DNA from: Capra hircus | Taxonomy: Eukaryota; Chordata; Mammalia; Artiodactyla; Bovidae | Direction: 5' to 3' | Assembly (NCBI RefSeq): GCF_001704415.2 | Contig: NW_017189517.1 | Span: forward strand, 8,071,167-8,135,166 | DNA length: 64,000 nt | Shown here: one piece after another, positions 43,650 to 54,677 of the stretch | Numbering within the stretch: the first letter of the stretch is position 1 | Layout of the letters: each line of letters opens with the position of its first letter | Made by a program: the position numbers and the translations under genes | Notes under the pieces: generated by a model | The model's input: only the letters and a program-made list of their open reading frames with translations | Told to the model about the DNA's origin: nothing | Database searches by the model: none

Positions 43650-43865
43650 TATTTTTTGTTTGTTTATTCACTAAGTCATGTCTGACTCTTTACTATCCCA
43701 TTGGCTGTAGCTTTCCAGGCTCCCCTGTCCATGGGATTTCCCAGGCAAGAAAGCTGGAGTGGGTTGCCATTTCCTTCTCCAGGGGACCTTCCCGACCAAG
43801 GGATTGAACACTCATCTCCTGTATTTGCAGGTCGATTCTTTACCATGGAGCCACCTGAGAAGCTC
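43650..43865 (-). mobile_element. Bov-tA SINE with 13-base TSD
   Basis: BovA and tRNA head lie in reverse, ending 'ggagccacctgagaagctc'. The repeat 'attctgatgactg' is exact at 43637-43649 and 43866-43878. Confidence 0.95.
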
Positions 43866-43878
43866 ATTCTGATGACTG

Positions 43879-45146
43879 GCCTCCTTTATCTCTGAGACTT
43901 TGTTACATCTTGCGGTGTTGCTGGCTCAGTGGGTGTCAGGTGTCCATTTTGTCCTTCTGCATGCTATCATCCTGCCCCTGCCCTGGCCCGTTTCTCTAAG
44001 CTGTTGTTAACTCTGGTAGGAGTCTGAGACCTGCTGCTGGCTCCCATCTACCAGTCTTGGCATGACAAATTGCCTTACTATCATACATAATACTGCCATG
44101 TAAAATAGAATAGGCTTTCTGCTCACATACTGCTACCATCTCCTGTATCTGTTTAGATCCAAGCAGCCTATATATATCGTGGACATAAAAGTCATAGAAG
44201 AAAAGCATGCTAGGAATCAGTCCTCCATCCAGAGCCAATCGGGATGGATCAGGGAATTCTGTAGATTTCACCTGTTCTAAGCAGCATATTAGCTATGCTT
44301 ACTTCAGCTACCACATTTTGCCTGCTGTGTGCTTACTCTACCCTGGTATGAAATGTATTTTGCAACAGTGCAGAAGAAATATACAAGATTGATTAGACTT
44401 GGTACCATTTGTCCATACTCTTGCAGTTATTGTAGTCACTGCTTGAAAAGACTCAAAAAATCCTTTAAGTTTTAGCAGGTGTTTTTATGTGTAAATCAGA
44501 TCAACTTCCCATGATAGCTCCTGATGGTTAACGTTTTGATGTTCTGTTTGCCCAAGCAGATTGATTTGCCATTATGGGAAAATGTTTGAACTAAAAAAAA
44601 ATCCTCTAAACTTTGTTCACTAATCTTATCAAAGAAAATAGAAGCAGACCATGTAGACAGAAACCTGCAAATTAAATATACTTTTCTTATTCACATGTAT
44701 TTGATCAGCATTCGGTATGAAACTAGGGAGGTAGTGGCTTCTTGATTCTGCAATAGCATTGAGGTTTAGATCACTTTCCACAGTCTTTAAAAATTCACCT
44801 GGGAAAAGTATAGACAATATTAACTGTTAGTAACATCTACTCTTTTGTAGTAAGTTAGGATACCTCATAGAACATGTCATTGTCCTTAACAATCTCATCT
44901 ATCAGGCCTGGTAGACACCATACAATTGTGCCCTCTCTGGAAACAGCCAGATCAGCCTCGCTATGTGGTGACAGATTGTTTAGGGTGAGCCAATAGTGGA
45001 GGAGAGTTCAAAAGCTTGTAAAGCTGATTTGTAGCCTTGTGAAGGTCTAATTTCTGCTAGAGTCGCAGGGATAGGTTATTTCACATACTGTTATTTGGAT
45101 TTGGAGAACTGTGCTAATGGCCTGGGCCATTTGGTTTCCTTCTCTT
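43879..45146 (-). other. Unrecognised stretch with coding-like minus-strand segments
   Basis: No repeat is recognised over about 1.27 kb. On the minus strand three separate segments read like protein: 44271-43996 (91 open codons, with 'FYDFYVHDIYRLLGSKQIQE'), 44817-44629 (62 codons, with 'FLKTVESDLNLNAIAESRSH') and about 44950-44870 ('CLPGLIDEIVKDNDMFYE'). An acceptor-like 'tatacttttcccag' precedes the second segment. They lie in different frames with stops between them. A decayed retroelement interior, an old processed pseudogene, or chance are all open. I recognise no family. Confidence 0.25.
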
Positions 45147-45161
45147 TCTCTTGCATGTTTT

Positions 45162-45197
45162 AAAATTTTTTTTTTATGTGGACCACTTTTAAAGTCT
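45162..45197 (-). mobile_element. CHR-type SINE (long form), tail part
   Basis: A T-run is followed by 'atgtggaccacttttaaagtct'. The element resumes at 45321. Outer TSD: 'tctcttgcatgtttt' at 45147-45161 and 45483-45497, exact. Confidence 0.9.
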
Positions 45198-45320
45198 GGA
45201 GAAGGAAATGGCAACCCATTCCAGTATTCTTGCCTGGAAAATCACATGGACCGGGGAGCCTGATAGGCTACAGTCCATGGGGGTCTCAAAGAGTCAGACA
45301 CGACTAAGCAACTTCACTTC
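45198..45320 (+). mobile_element. BovA SINE nested in the CHR SINE
   Basis: 'ggagaaggaaatggcaacccattcc' to 'aagcaacttcacttc' is one BovA unit. An inner TSD 'acttttaaagtct' is exact at 45185-45197 and 45321-45333. Confidence 0.96.
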
Positions 45321-45482
45321 ACTTTTAAAGTCTTTATTGAACTTGTTACAGTATTGCTTGTTTTATGCTTTGATTTCTTGGCTGACAGGCATGTAGGATC
45401 TTAGCTCCCTAACCAGGAATCAAATCTGCACCCCTTGCATTGGAAGGTGAAGTCTTAATCACTGCACTACCAGGGAAGTCCC
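45321..45482 (-). mobile_element. CHR-type SINE (long form), head part
   Basis: 'gtctttattgaacttgttacagtattgc' to 'ctaccagggaagtccc' completes the CHR SINE begun at 45162. The nesting shows that the BovA is the younger. Confidence 0.92.
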
Positions 45483-45497
45483 TCTCTTGCATGTTTT

Positions 45498-45644
45498 TTT
45501 TATCTAGTCATTCCTTGATTACCTGACTCTTAACTAGGCATATTAATCAGAGCCATTGTGGAACCTTTAAGAAAAAGAAAGAGAAATGCACAAGCTGCAG
45601 CCCTATGGGTGTTGTTCAGGTAGATCAGGTAGATGGAGGGGGTC
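45498..45644. other. Unrecognised sequence
   Basis: Nothing is recognised. Confidence 0.35.
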
Positions 45645-45835
45645 ACATGGACTTTGGTGTGAATACTGATTCTGTCTCTTGCTAGTCACGTGCTCTTTGG
45701 CAAATCACTTACCCTCTCCAAGTCCCCTCACTTTGTTGTCAAATGGGTAAAATGTTAGCACTGCCTTCATGTGGTTGTTGAGAGGGGTGAATGAGTTGAC
45801 GTACAGGGAACAGTACGTAGGTAAAAAATACATCT
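45645..45835 (+). mobile_element. MIR SINE
   Basis: 'gctagtcacgtgctctttggcaaatcacttaccctctcc', 'gtcaaatgggtaaaatgttagcac' and 'tgagttgacgtacag' follow MIR order. Confidence 0.78.
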
Positions 45836-46074
45836 CTTATTTGAGTGCTTACTATTATTGATTCATAGGTAGCGATTAGGTATCTCCATTTTAAGAAGTT
45901 CACAGGTTATCTGGAGTTCTATCCCCACTGAGAATCTCTGCTCCTAAAACATTCTTAAAAGTTAGCTTTTAATATGAAAAGGGAAGCATCTGCTTCAAAT
46001 CTGTTTTAGAGGCTGGTTAAGATTCCATGCTATGATGCCACTTCATAAAGCTATGTATGTATATATGTAGGCAT
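45836..46074. other. Unrecognised AT-rich sequence
   Basis: Ends in an imperfect (TATG)n stretch at 46050-46090. Confidence 0.35.
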
Positions 46075-46185
46075 GTGTGTATATATTGAGTATTGATGTT
46101 GTTCCTGGCACTGTGCCTAGGTACTGGGGACCCAAAGACCATGAAACATGGTCCCTACTCTTAAGAATCGAGTTGCTTAATACTG
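46075..46185 (-). mobile_element. L2 3' fragment
   Basis: 'ttgagtattgatgttgttcctggcactgtgcctaggtactggggac' is the L2 3' end in reverse. Confidence 0.65.
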
Positions 46186-46379
46186 TTTTCTGTTCTGCAA
46201 TGAGGTGGCCCAGTATGTCTAAATACAGCAGTAAAACTTCCCTGTGGCACTCAAAGGTGGGTTTGATTTCTAAAGGAACCTAAACTTCTCCAAACATTAC
46301 TGTTTTAAACTAATCAGTAAGAAATGTTCCATTGATAATCTTTATTTTAATTCTGTTCCAGTGGCTTTTTAAGTGGCGG

Positions 46380-46575
46380 TACCATTGACATTTATTGAGT
46401 AATACCATATGCCAGGCATTTTTCCTGATGCTTTCTTTCCATCCTTGTGACAGTCTATGAAATCGTCCTCATGACCGTTTTGCTCACAGTCATGTAGCCA
46501 TAAGCGGCAAAATCAGGATTTGAATCCAGACCTGTCTGACTGTAAGTCACACTTTCTGTCCATCCTTCCTTGATG
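46380..46575 (-). mobile_element. MIR SINE
   Basis: 'tttattgagtaataccatatgccaggca', 'caaaatcaggatttgaatccagacctgtctgac' are MIR in reverse. Confidence 0.75.
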
Positions 46576-47830
46576 CACGTAGGAGGTAAAGATGGGAGCT
46601 AATTAATGAGCACAGTTGAAGGGCCATGTTGGCTAATGTTTGTAAAGAAGGCAAAATAGCTAATTGTGATCAATTCATGTAAGTTCTCAAGAAATATTAG
46701 TGGTGTTGGGCTTAGAGATCACTTATAATGTCAAGAATGGGCTGTGTGTCCTCTCAGGTTCTTTTTCCACTGAATGGATCCATTTTTTTTTCACAGTTGA
46801 TCTTAATTATTGAAATGATGAATTGAATGAATCACTTGTGGTTATCAACTGTGTGGTCCTCAATACCATTCATTTATTTAAACATCCTTCAGCTTAACTA
46901 AGTCATCTCCTGGAGACCTCTGCTTGAACCATACATTTGAGATCATTCACAGTTTACATACACTTGAATCAAATACTGAAAACAACACAGGCAAAATGAG
47001 GTGCTTTACACTTGAGTCCTGTATCGTTCTGTAAAAGTGCATATTAAAGTTTCAGAGATGCCTCCTGCTTTTTAAATAAGGATCACCAAGGGGTATGGCA
47101 AGTGGGCAGCTGGGTCCTACTAGAAAATGCCATCCTTGTTGAATCAATGCACTTGAATTGAAGCTGTGTCCCCAGGGCCAGTAAACATCACACTGTCCTA
47201 TCCTTTTGTAGCATAAGAAATCGATTCCCCAGAGCAGCTCAGGAGCAACGGTACAGAAAAAACACTCCTGCCATTCCACACAACCCCACCTCTTCAAATC
47301 CACACATTTCAGAAAGACCATTCTTTCTCCTCTTCCATGTCGTCAAATCAACACCCCTGTGTGAGACACTGTTTTCTTCATGGGCTGAGGTCCTCCTCTG
47401 ATACTTCTGGGCAGACCTCACAGGCACAATTTGTTACCTGGGCCATGTGACCTCACTACCTCCCAGGCTTTGACTTCTCAGAGTTGTCAATAGATCAGGT
47501 CAGGGCCCTGAGGAAAAACTGGGAATTTTTCTCCTCCCAGGTTCCCAGGTGAGAATCAGAGTCCAGATTCTTCTTCACCTCTGAAGTATTCAGATTGGCG
47601 TGGAATCAAACTCATTAATCTCTGTACTTGCCGAAGATGGTGGGTTCTTCCCTTCCCAACATGGTGGGTTCCGTTCCCTTTTCTTTTTTGGTTCTGGTGA
47701 ACTTGAAAAACAGATGCTGCTTCAGGTAAACAGTTCGGTATCCACATGAGTGCAAATTATGCTTCCATACCATTGCATTTATTCCAGTGATTGCACTGAT
47801 TGTGTTTGACCATGTGATAATTAGGCCACA
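46576..47830. other. Unrecognised single-copy stretch
   Basis: About 1.25 kb hold no repeat I can name. The minus-strand open frames at 47052-47321 (89 codons) and 47239-47427 overlap each other in different frames. No domain is recognised. Confidence 0.4.
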
Positions 47831-47843
47831 TTCAGATCACAAA

Positions 47844-48043
47844 AGGGCTTCCTTGATAGCACAGTTGGTAAAGAATCCACCTGCAATGTGGGAGACTTGG
47901 GTTCAATCCCTGGGTTGGGAAGATCCCCTGAAGAAGGGAAAGGCTACCCACTCCAGTACTCTGGCCTGGAGAATTCCATGGACTATATATAGTCCATGGA
48001 GTCGCAGAGAGTCGAACACAACTGAGCGACTTTCACTTTCCCT
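47844..48043 (+). mobile_element. Bov-tA SINE with 13-base TSD
   Basis: A complete head ('agggcttccttgatagcac') and BovA end at 'cactttccc'. The repeat 'ttcagatcacaaa' is exact at 47831-47843 and 48044-48056. A small internal palindrome, 'ccatggactatatatagtccatgg', is present. Confidence 0.96.
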
Positions 48044-48174
48044 TTCAGATCACAAATCCCCATTCAACACATTTTGGATTTTCTAATCCAGAATGCGCTA
48101 ATGGCCTATAGAGTGCTTTGGTGTTAGGTGACCAGAAAAGTGTTGTTCTTTCTACTGGGGAGGTGATAATGAGG

Positions 48175-48238
48175 GATAGTGGGCTGCAGTCCATAGGGTC
48201 ACAAAGAGCTGGACATGACTTAGTGACTGAACAACAAG
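48175..48238 (+). mobile_element. BovA SINE, 3' fragment
   Basis: 'tagtgggctgcagtccatagggtcac' to 'gacttagtgactgaacaac' is the distal BovA only. Confidence 0.85.
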
Positions 48239-48324
48239 AATAACAAAATAATCATCAGAGAGCACTTTTTCTTATAAGGAATGTTTGCTTGTCATTATAG
48301 ATTCAAGCTATGTAAATGAAAATA

Positions 48325-48395
48325 TTGGGTTGGCCAAACTGTTTTTTCCGTAACATCTTATGGAAAAATGTAAATGAGTTTTTTTGCCAACCTTA
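48325..48395. mobile_element. Mariner MITE (second copy)
   Basis: Terminal repeats 'ttgggttggccaaactg' and 'tttgccaacctta' flank a palindromic middle. TA flanks both ends (48323-48324 and about 48396-48397). It is the same family as 9309-9391, with the left end closer to the family form. Confidence 0.85.
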
Positions 48396-48397
48396 TA

Positions 48398-49084
48398 ACT
48401 GGAGAGATACATACATACCATTTGCCATTGTTTTGGGATAGGTAATTTAGTACTCAGGTATGTACAGGTTTAACATGAAGTTATCCATTACACAGTCATG
48501 GGAACATTTGCCAGAAGAGAAAGTCAGATTCAGCCTGTGGCCAAATTGAGAGTCTTTTCTTTCTCATCCATTCTCTCTGAGTTCAGTTCTTTCTTCCATT
48601 TAATCGTGTGAGCACCTCAATCAACTCTGAGCCAGGTGAAGAGTGTGCAGTCAAACATGTTGACTGAGGGATGGACTGGGCAAACATTACCTTCCCCATA
48701 ATGGACCTGTGGGCATTTAAAAAGAGGACTGCATGGAGAGAACTATCCTTAATGGGAAGTAACAATGTCCTGATGGTGGCTTTTGAGGTACTAGCAGGTA
48801 ACTGCTGCTTCTGCCCCTGATGAAGGCTGTCCCTAGACAAGAAGTAATTGCCAATGAGTGACTAGGTGAAACTGAGAATAGCGCCCCTTGAGCTACCAGT
48901 GGAATTAGGCAGTGTCTGTTGGAAGAGGGCCACTGTTCTGACAGGTGGGGGCAGAGGAACAGAGGAGTAAGGCAGAGTGGGAAGGTAAAATCTGGGGAAC
49001 AGGAGGGATTTAGGAGAGATTGAATCCAAGTCCTGTGTCTACTTCATCCATCTAACAGATGGCAGCAGTGATGCTCTTGGAGCT
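48398..49084. other. Unrecognised sequence
   Basis: About 690 bases without a named repeat or exon. Confidence 0.4.
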
Positions 49085-49735
49085 TCCCATCTAGTCAAGA
49101 AGACAGACCTCAATCAGATGCTTCACGCATTCACCAAAGAGGTATTGCACTTACTACGTAACAAACATGGTGGGTGCTATGAAGAAAAAGTACATGTTAT
49201 GAGAGACCTGACCTCATAACAGGAGTGTTGGTGAACTTCACTGATGGAATTTCTTGATCCAAAAAAAGTAAGACTTAAGGTGAGATATCAGAAGTGACTA
49301 TGAAGAATGAAGAGCTACTTAGGCAAGGGTGTGTAAAAGGAACCTTCTCCAAAGATGGATGAGCAGGTATGAGGAGATAATCTAGTCGGTTCTAGTACAT
49401 TACCTGAAGGCCAGCATGTCTGAAGCAGAGCACATGACGGAGGGAGTGAGTAAAGCTGAGGCTGAAGAGATAGGAAGAGGGCAGCCCCTTCCAGGCCTAC
49501 CTCTTCATGGTAAAAAAAAGAAAGTGTTGAAACATTTTTGTAATAACAATGTTAAGCCATTAGTAGGTTTTCAGTAAGATAATGTTTTAATTAGTCGACT
49601 CCAGCTATAGGAGGTGGAGGATGGATCAAAGCAGGAGCCCCACTGGAGGTAGTGGGAGTCTTAGGAGGCTGCTGCAGTGACTAGACCAGGCACAGCTGTG
49701 ACTTAGACTGGGATGGAAGCAGTGGAAGAGAAAAA
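49085..49735 (-). mobile_element. L2 LINE, diverged and broken
   Basis: 'gagagacctgacctcataacagg', 'ggccagcatgtctgaagcagagcaca' and, after a poor stretch (49490-49590), 'ggtagtgggagtcttaggaggctgctgcagtgac' follow the L2 3' half in reverse. Confidence 0.5.
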
Positions 49736-49739
49736 TGGA

Positions 49740-49800
49740 TGTACTGTGTGACCTTGGGCAGATCTTCACCTCTCTGAACCTAAACAGGCTTATTTTCCTT
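49740..49800 (+). mobile_element. MIR core fragment
   Basis: 'ctgtgtgaccttgggcagatcttcacctctctgaacct' is the MIR core only. Confidence 0.65.
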
Positions 49801-50589
49801 CAGGTTGGGCCTGTCATATCTAGTGATTTAAGAGCACGCTTTGCTCGCTCTCATCATCTGCCTGCTATAACCTCTCTTGAGATGGCAACTATTCAATGAA
49901 ACCTTCCGTCCACATTTGATATCTGAGGGAAAGACAGAGCTAGCTTTGAATTCTTTTGAATTGTATTTATTGCAATTCCTTAAGGTTGGTGGGTTGGATG
50001 AGTTGTACATTTTGGTGATACAGATGACTTTGAAATGAGTGAAGAAACACTGCCACACTGCCACACCTGTTATTCCTCTGATCCTCATGTACTGAACAAA
50101 AGGACTAACACACGTCTCCCCTGTATTCGGCAGTAATTAATTACAACTACACTTATTTAGGAAACTGATAACAGTAGAGAAATGTAGTATCAGCTTTCTG
50201 AGAAGAGACAGTCCAAGGACTACCTTTTGTTCTTAGAGTTAAAAACACTTTCAAACAAAACTAAAAAAAAAAATGCCTTTCAGGGTTATGATATCTTTCC
50301 TCCAAGCCTTTGAAACTTGGCAAACATTTCTTGCCAGCTCATCACACTAAGCTCTGTTGTAAACTTACACAAAACTTACACAAGCTTCATTCAGTAGGGG
50401 ACAAATGGCTCTGTGAGTAAAGTTTTTGATTCTAGGTGTTCCAGCAACATTCCTGGTGAGAGTAGGAAAACATCGAAACTAGATGCCTAAAACTTTCAAA
50501 TGGCTTGGTTCCATGTGATTGACCTTTGTTGTAGCTAAGGTTCTCTGGACAGTAGTTTGTCCTAGACATCTTTGGTGATGACAATGATA
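49801..50589. other. Unrecognised AT-rich sequence
   Basis: About 790 bases without a named repeat or exon. Confidence 0.4.
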
Positions 50590-51657
50590 GGGAGCTAGCA
50601 AGTGAACAGGAGATGGCAAGAGTGAACACTGACATTTTAGGAATCAGTAAACTAAAATGGACTGGAATGGTTGAATTTATTTCAGATGACCATTGTATCT
50701 ACTACTGTGGGCAAGAATCCCTTAGAAGAAATGGAGTAGCCCTCATAGTCAACAAGAGTCCAAAATGCAGTACTTGGGTGCAGTCTCAAAACAACAGAAC
50801 AAGCTCTGTTTGTTTCCAAGGCAAGCCATTCAATATCACAGTAATCCAAGTCTATGCTCCAGCCACTAATGCCGAAGAAGCTGAAGTTGAACAGTTCTAT
50901 GAAGACCTAAAAGAACTTCTAGAACTAACACCTCCCAAAGATGTCCTTTTCATCCTAGAGGACTGGCATGCAAAAGTAGGAAGTCAAGAGATACCTGGAG
51001 TAAAAGGCAAGTTTGGCCTTGGAGTGAAAAATGAAGCAGGGCAAAGGCTAACAGAGTTTTGCCAAGAGAATGCACTGTTCATAGCAAACACCCTCTTCCA
51101 ACAACACAAGAGATGACTCTACACATGGACATCACCAGATGGTCAATACCGAAATTAGATTGATTATATTCTTTGCAGCCAAAGATGGAAAAGCTCTATA
51201 CAATGAGCAAAAATAAGACCAGTAGCTGACTGTGGCTCAGCACATGAACTTCTTATTGTAAAATTCAGACTTAAGTTGAAGAAAGTAGGGAAAACCACTA
51301 GACCATTCGGGTATGACCTAAATCAAATCCCTTACGATTATACAGTGGAAGTGACAAATAGATTGAAGGGATTAGATCTGATAGCGTGCCATTGTACAGG
51401 AAACACTGTATAGGAGGCAGTGATCAAGACCACCCCCCCAAAAAAAGAAATGCAAAAAGGCAAAATGGCTGTCTGAGGAGGCCTTAGAAATAGCTGAGAA
51501 AAGAAGAGAATCTAAAGGCAAAGGAGAAAAGGAAAGATGTATCCATGTGAATGCAGAGTTCCAAAGAATAGCAAGGAGAAATAAGAAAGCCATCTCCAGT
51601 GATCAGTGCAAAGAAATAGAGAACAACAGAAGGGAAAAGATTAGAGATTTCTTCAAG
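50590..51657 (+). mobile_element. BovB endonuclease half, 3' half missing
   Basis: The frame from 50613 encodes the APE-type endonuclease domain of BovB ('VNTDILGISKLKWTGMVEF', 'NITVIQVYAPATNAEEAEVE', 'KFGLGVKNEAGQRLTEFCQE'). It is dead. The Glu expected in the first motif is Lys (residue 13), the expected GDWN reads EDWH (residues 116-119), the expected SDH near 51240 reads SAH, and in-frame stops follow 'QQHKR' (51114) and 'YRN'. About 75 bases are deleted near 51385, and only part of the EN-RT linker follows. There is no RT domain or BovB 3' terminus: sequence leaves BovB at about 51657. Confidence 0.95.
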
Positions 51658-51684
51658 ATGTCCATATGGTTTTCAAGTCAGGAA

Positions 51685-51945
51685 AAAACTGACAAAGATA
51701 TCTGTAGTCACTGTTTCTGTTAAGCTTTATAAATGAGATCCTAACCATCTCATTGGGAAAAGAAAAATATAACAGTTGAAATCATTTTTATTTTCACAGA
51801 TGGGATGATTGTCTACACAGATAATGTACTAAAATATGTAGACAAAAGAGTATAACTAATATAAGGTTCCACAAAGTTTCTGGGTATAGGCCCAATATAT
51901 AAAAATCAATAGTGATCCTCTTCAACAGGAAGAATCAAGGAGAAA
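51685..51945 (+). mobile_element. Old L1 ORF2 (RT region) remnant
   Basis: 'gatgggatgattgtctacacagataatg' and 'gggtataggcccaatatataaaaatcaatag' match the L1 ORF2 segment around and after the FADD box. It is badly decayed. Confidence 0.65.
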
Positions 51946-52367
51946 ATGTTATAAAGACAAATTCTGACAACCAACATGGCATCCAATATTGGTATCTCTT
52001 TTCCCATGCTTCACTTGTTTCAGGTCCTATGTTGTTTTTGTAAAGTTTACCCCTCTGCCCTCAGTATGTTTGGATCAAGAAGTTTGTTCTTCCTTTCTTT
52101 TAGGCCCTCTAAAAAGAAATTTACTAATTTAGACCAAAGAACAAGTGAAGAGGAGAGAGGATCATTGGGAAGAATAAGAGAATATTTCTATCCAGTGGTT
52201 TCTCTTACATGTCCATAGTGACTTTGCTATAGCTACTGCTTCTGTACCAGCTTATTCAAAATTCAGTTTGTTCCTATCTCTAAGTAAAGGACTTGACAGC
52301 TCATTAGAAAATGTACTCCCTCAACTTGAGTGTATTCACTCAAGAAATCTATCAAGTTACTTTCTTT
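51946..52367. other. Unrecognised sequence
   Basis: About 420 bases. An acceptor-like 'tcttcctttcttttag' ends at 52103 and is followed by an open stretch to 52216, but nothing recognisable is encoded. Confidence 0.35.
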
Positions 52368-52639
52368 TTATTACTACAGTGGACTACTACTCACCATATA
52401 AACCAAAACAATGCGATTTGCAAAAACATGGGTGCAACTAGAAATTATCATACGAAGTGAACTAAGTCAGAAAGAGAAAGACATACCATGTGATGTCACT
52501 TATATGTGTAATGTAGAGTATGACACAGATGAACCTATCTATAAAACAGGAACAGACTCAAGGACATAGAGATCAGACTTGAGGTTGCCAAGGAGGAGGG
52601 GAGAAGGATGGATTCGGCATTTGTGGTTGGTAAATATAC
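52368..52639 (+). mobile_element. Old L1 3' end, part 1
   Basis: 'ggactactactcaccatataaaccaaaacaatgcg', 'aagtgaactaagtcagaaagagaaag' and 'ggttgccaaggaggagggg' are the L1 ORF2 end and 3' UTR. Confidence 0.85.
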
Positions 52640-52854
52640 CCTGGGCTCTTCCCTGGTGGCTCAGATGGTAAAGAGTCTGCCTACAATGTGGGAGATCTGG
52701 GTTCGATCCCTGGGTTGGGAAGATCTCCTGCAGAAGGAAATGGCAACCCACTCTAGTACTCTTGCCTGGAAAATCCTATGGAAAGAGGAGCCTGGTAGGC
52801 TACCATCCATGGGGTCACAAAGAGTCGGACACGACTGGCTTCACTCACTCACTC
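52640..52854 (+). mobile_element. Bov-tA SINE with TSD, in old L1
   Basis: 'ctgggctcttccctggtggctcag' to 'cgactggcttcactcactcactc'. The exact repeat 'aaatatac' lies at 52632-52639 and 52855-52862. Confidence 0.94.
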
Positions 52855-53072
52855 AAATATACACTATCACATGTAGAACTGGTAAATAAGAAGGTTCTGC
52901 TGCATAGTACAGAGAACTTCATCCATTCTCCTGAGATAAATCATAATGGAAAAGAATATTTTAAATATATATATATATATGTATGTATGTAAAACTGAGT
53001 TACTTTGCTGTATAGCAGAGATTGGCTCGACATTGTAAATCAATTCTACTTTAATTTTTAAAAAAGAAGAAA
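52855..53072 (+). mobile_element. Old L1 3' UTR, part 2
   Basis: 'aataagaaggttctgctgcatagtacagagaacttc' and 'tttgctgtatagcagagattggctcgacattgtaaatcaa' are an artiodactyl L1 3' UTR end. A (TA)n/(TATG)n tract lies at 52962-52990. Confidence 0.88.
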
Positions 53073-53489
53073 CACTTCATATATATAAAAGAACCCAGAT
53101 AAAGTGTGTTTGCATGTGTATGTGTGTGTATGCTCTCTAAACTAATAATCCTCTAGGGACAAAAAAACCATGACTTTCAACAAGTATATACCTTAAATGA
53201 AAATAAAGGACCAAAACATATTCTAAAGAATAAGAAGAAAAAGCTTCGTATTTGTAACTACTATAATGGAGTGAGTCCCTGGTAGGAAAAGTGAAAGCTT
53301 TCATAGGAAAAAAATATCATTTCTGAAACATAGAAACACTGTCACACTAACTAAAACACAGTCTCTGAACATAATAGGAATTATCCCACTTTGTTTAATG
53401 AAAGGACAAAATTGACTCTATTTTAGTGAGCTCAGAGTGTCAGCTACTTTCAAGCACACAAGCTCTATTTCCTTAGTTATTTATGTAAT
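53073..53489. other. AT-rich sequence, probably decayed L1
   Basis: Nothing is readable as protein. It may belong to the L1 that becomes recognisable at 53490. Confidence 0.4.
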
Positions 53490-54110
53490 TTATGAATAAA
53501 TACTAGAATTAGAGTTTATTTGCAAGATAAATTGTAAAATGGAAATGGAAAAAAATCCCATTTGCATAGTATCAAACCCATAATAAATTTGGAGCTGTAC
53601 CTAACAAAATGTATGTCTTTTAAGGAAATATTATGAGCTTTTATTGAATTCCATAAACAATGAACAAAATTTAAATAATAGAAGATATATACCATTTAAA
53701 TTGTTTGGAAGATTCAATATCATACATAAATCGATTCTCCACAAATTAACTTGAAGTTCAGTGCAATTCCAGTCAAATTCTCCAACATTTTTTTTTTCCT
53801 AGAACTTGGCAAACTTGCCCTAAAATCTATGTGGAAAGAGGGTAAAGATTAGTCAAGATTCTCTACAGAAGAAAAACAATATGAGACTATAAGATATTAA
53901 GGATTGTTATTCACTTATATTAACAAAAATGTGATATTAGTACAAGGACAGACAAGTGTACCAATAGAACAAAATTGAAATTCCAGGACCAAACTCATAC
54001 ATATATGAGGACTTGGTTTATGACAGAGGAGACATTACAAACCAATAGAATAGTCCTGGGAAAATTGGCTATGTAGATGGTAAAAAAAATTCCTACCCTA
54101 TACTATACAG
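53490..54110 (+). mobile_element. Old L1 ORF2 region, part 1
   Basis: 'ggaaaaaaatcccatttgcatagtatcaaacc', 'ttcagtgcaattccagtcaaattctccaac' and 'accaatagaacaaaattgaaattccagg' are L1 ORF2 downstream of RT. Many stops are present. Confidence 0.85.
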
Positions 54111-54393
54111 ATGGAGAAGGCAATGGCATCCCACTCCAGTACTCTCGCCTGGAAAATCCCATGGAGGGAGGAGCCTGGTAGGCTGCAGTCCATGGGGTCG
54201 CTAAGAGTTGGACACAACTGAGCGACTTCACTTTCACTTTTCACTTTCATGCATTGGAGAAGGAAATGGCAACCCACTCCAGTGTTCTTGCCTGGAGAAT
54301 CCCAGGGACAGGGGAGCCTGGTGGGCTGCCGTCTATGGGGTCGCACAGAGTCAGACACAACTGAAGCGACTTAGCAGTAGCAGTAGCAGCAGC
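54111..54393 (+). mobile_element. BovA2 SINE (dimer) with TSD, in old L1
   Basis: Two BovA units are joined by 'ttcactttcacttttcactttcatgca', with an (AGT/AGC)n tail. It is almost identical to 32240-32513. The exact repeat 'atactatacag' lies at 54100-54110 and 54394-54404. Confidence 0.97.
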
Positions 54394-54404
54394 ATACTAT
54401 ACAG

Positions 54405-54677
54405 AAATGTAAACTCAAGATGGATTAAAGATATAAGTGTTAAAAGCAAGAATTATTTGTTCCTGAAAAAGACGAAGAATACTTTAATGATCTCAAAGAA
54501 AGGAAAGGTTTCTTAAAAACACAAAATGGAAACTATACAAGATAGATACATTTGCCTTCATTAAAAGTAAAGACAAATAAAATTTTAAATAATGAGCCAC
54601 AGTTTGGTGGGAGCTATTTTTAGCTCTTATAAATAAGGAAGGATTAACATCTAGAAGGAGAGGGGACATTAATATCT
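54405..54677 (+). mobile_element. Old L1 ORF2 region, part 2
   Basis: 'aaatgtaaactcaagatggattaaagata' continues ORF2 of the same L1. Confidence 0.8.

Noticed and set aside
47052..47427. Minus-strand open frames of 89 and 62 codons as an exon
   Set aside because: They overlap in different frames, have no splice signals that I trust and match no family I know. I left the block as unrecognised sequence.
52104..52216. Exon after an acceptor-like 'tcttcctttcttttag'
   Set aside because: A pyrimidine tract plus AG is common by chance. No donor or recognisable peptide follows, and it sits between old L1 pieces.
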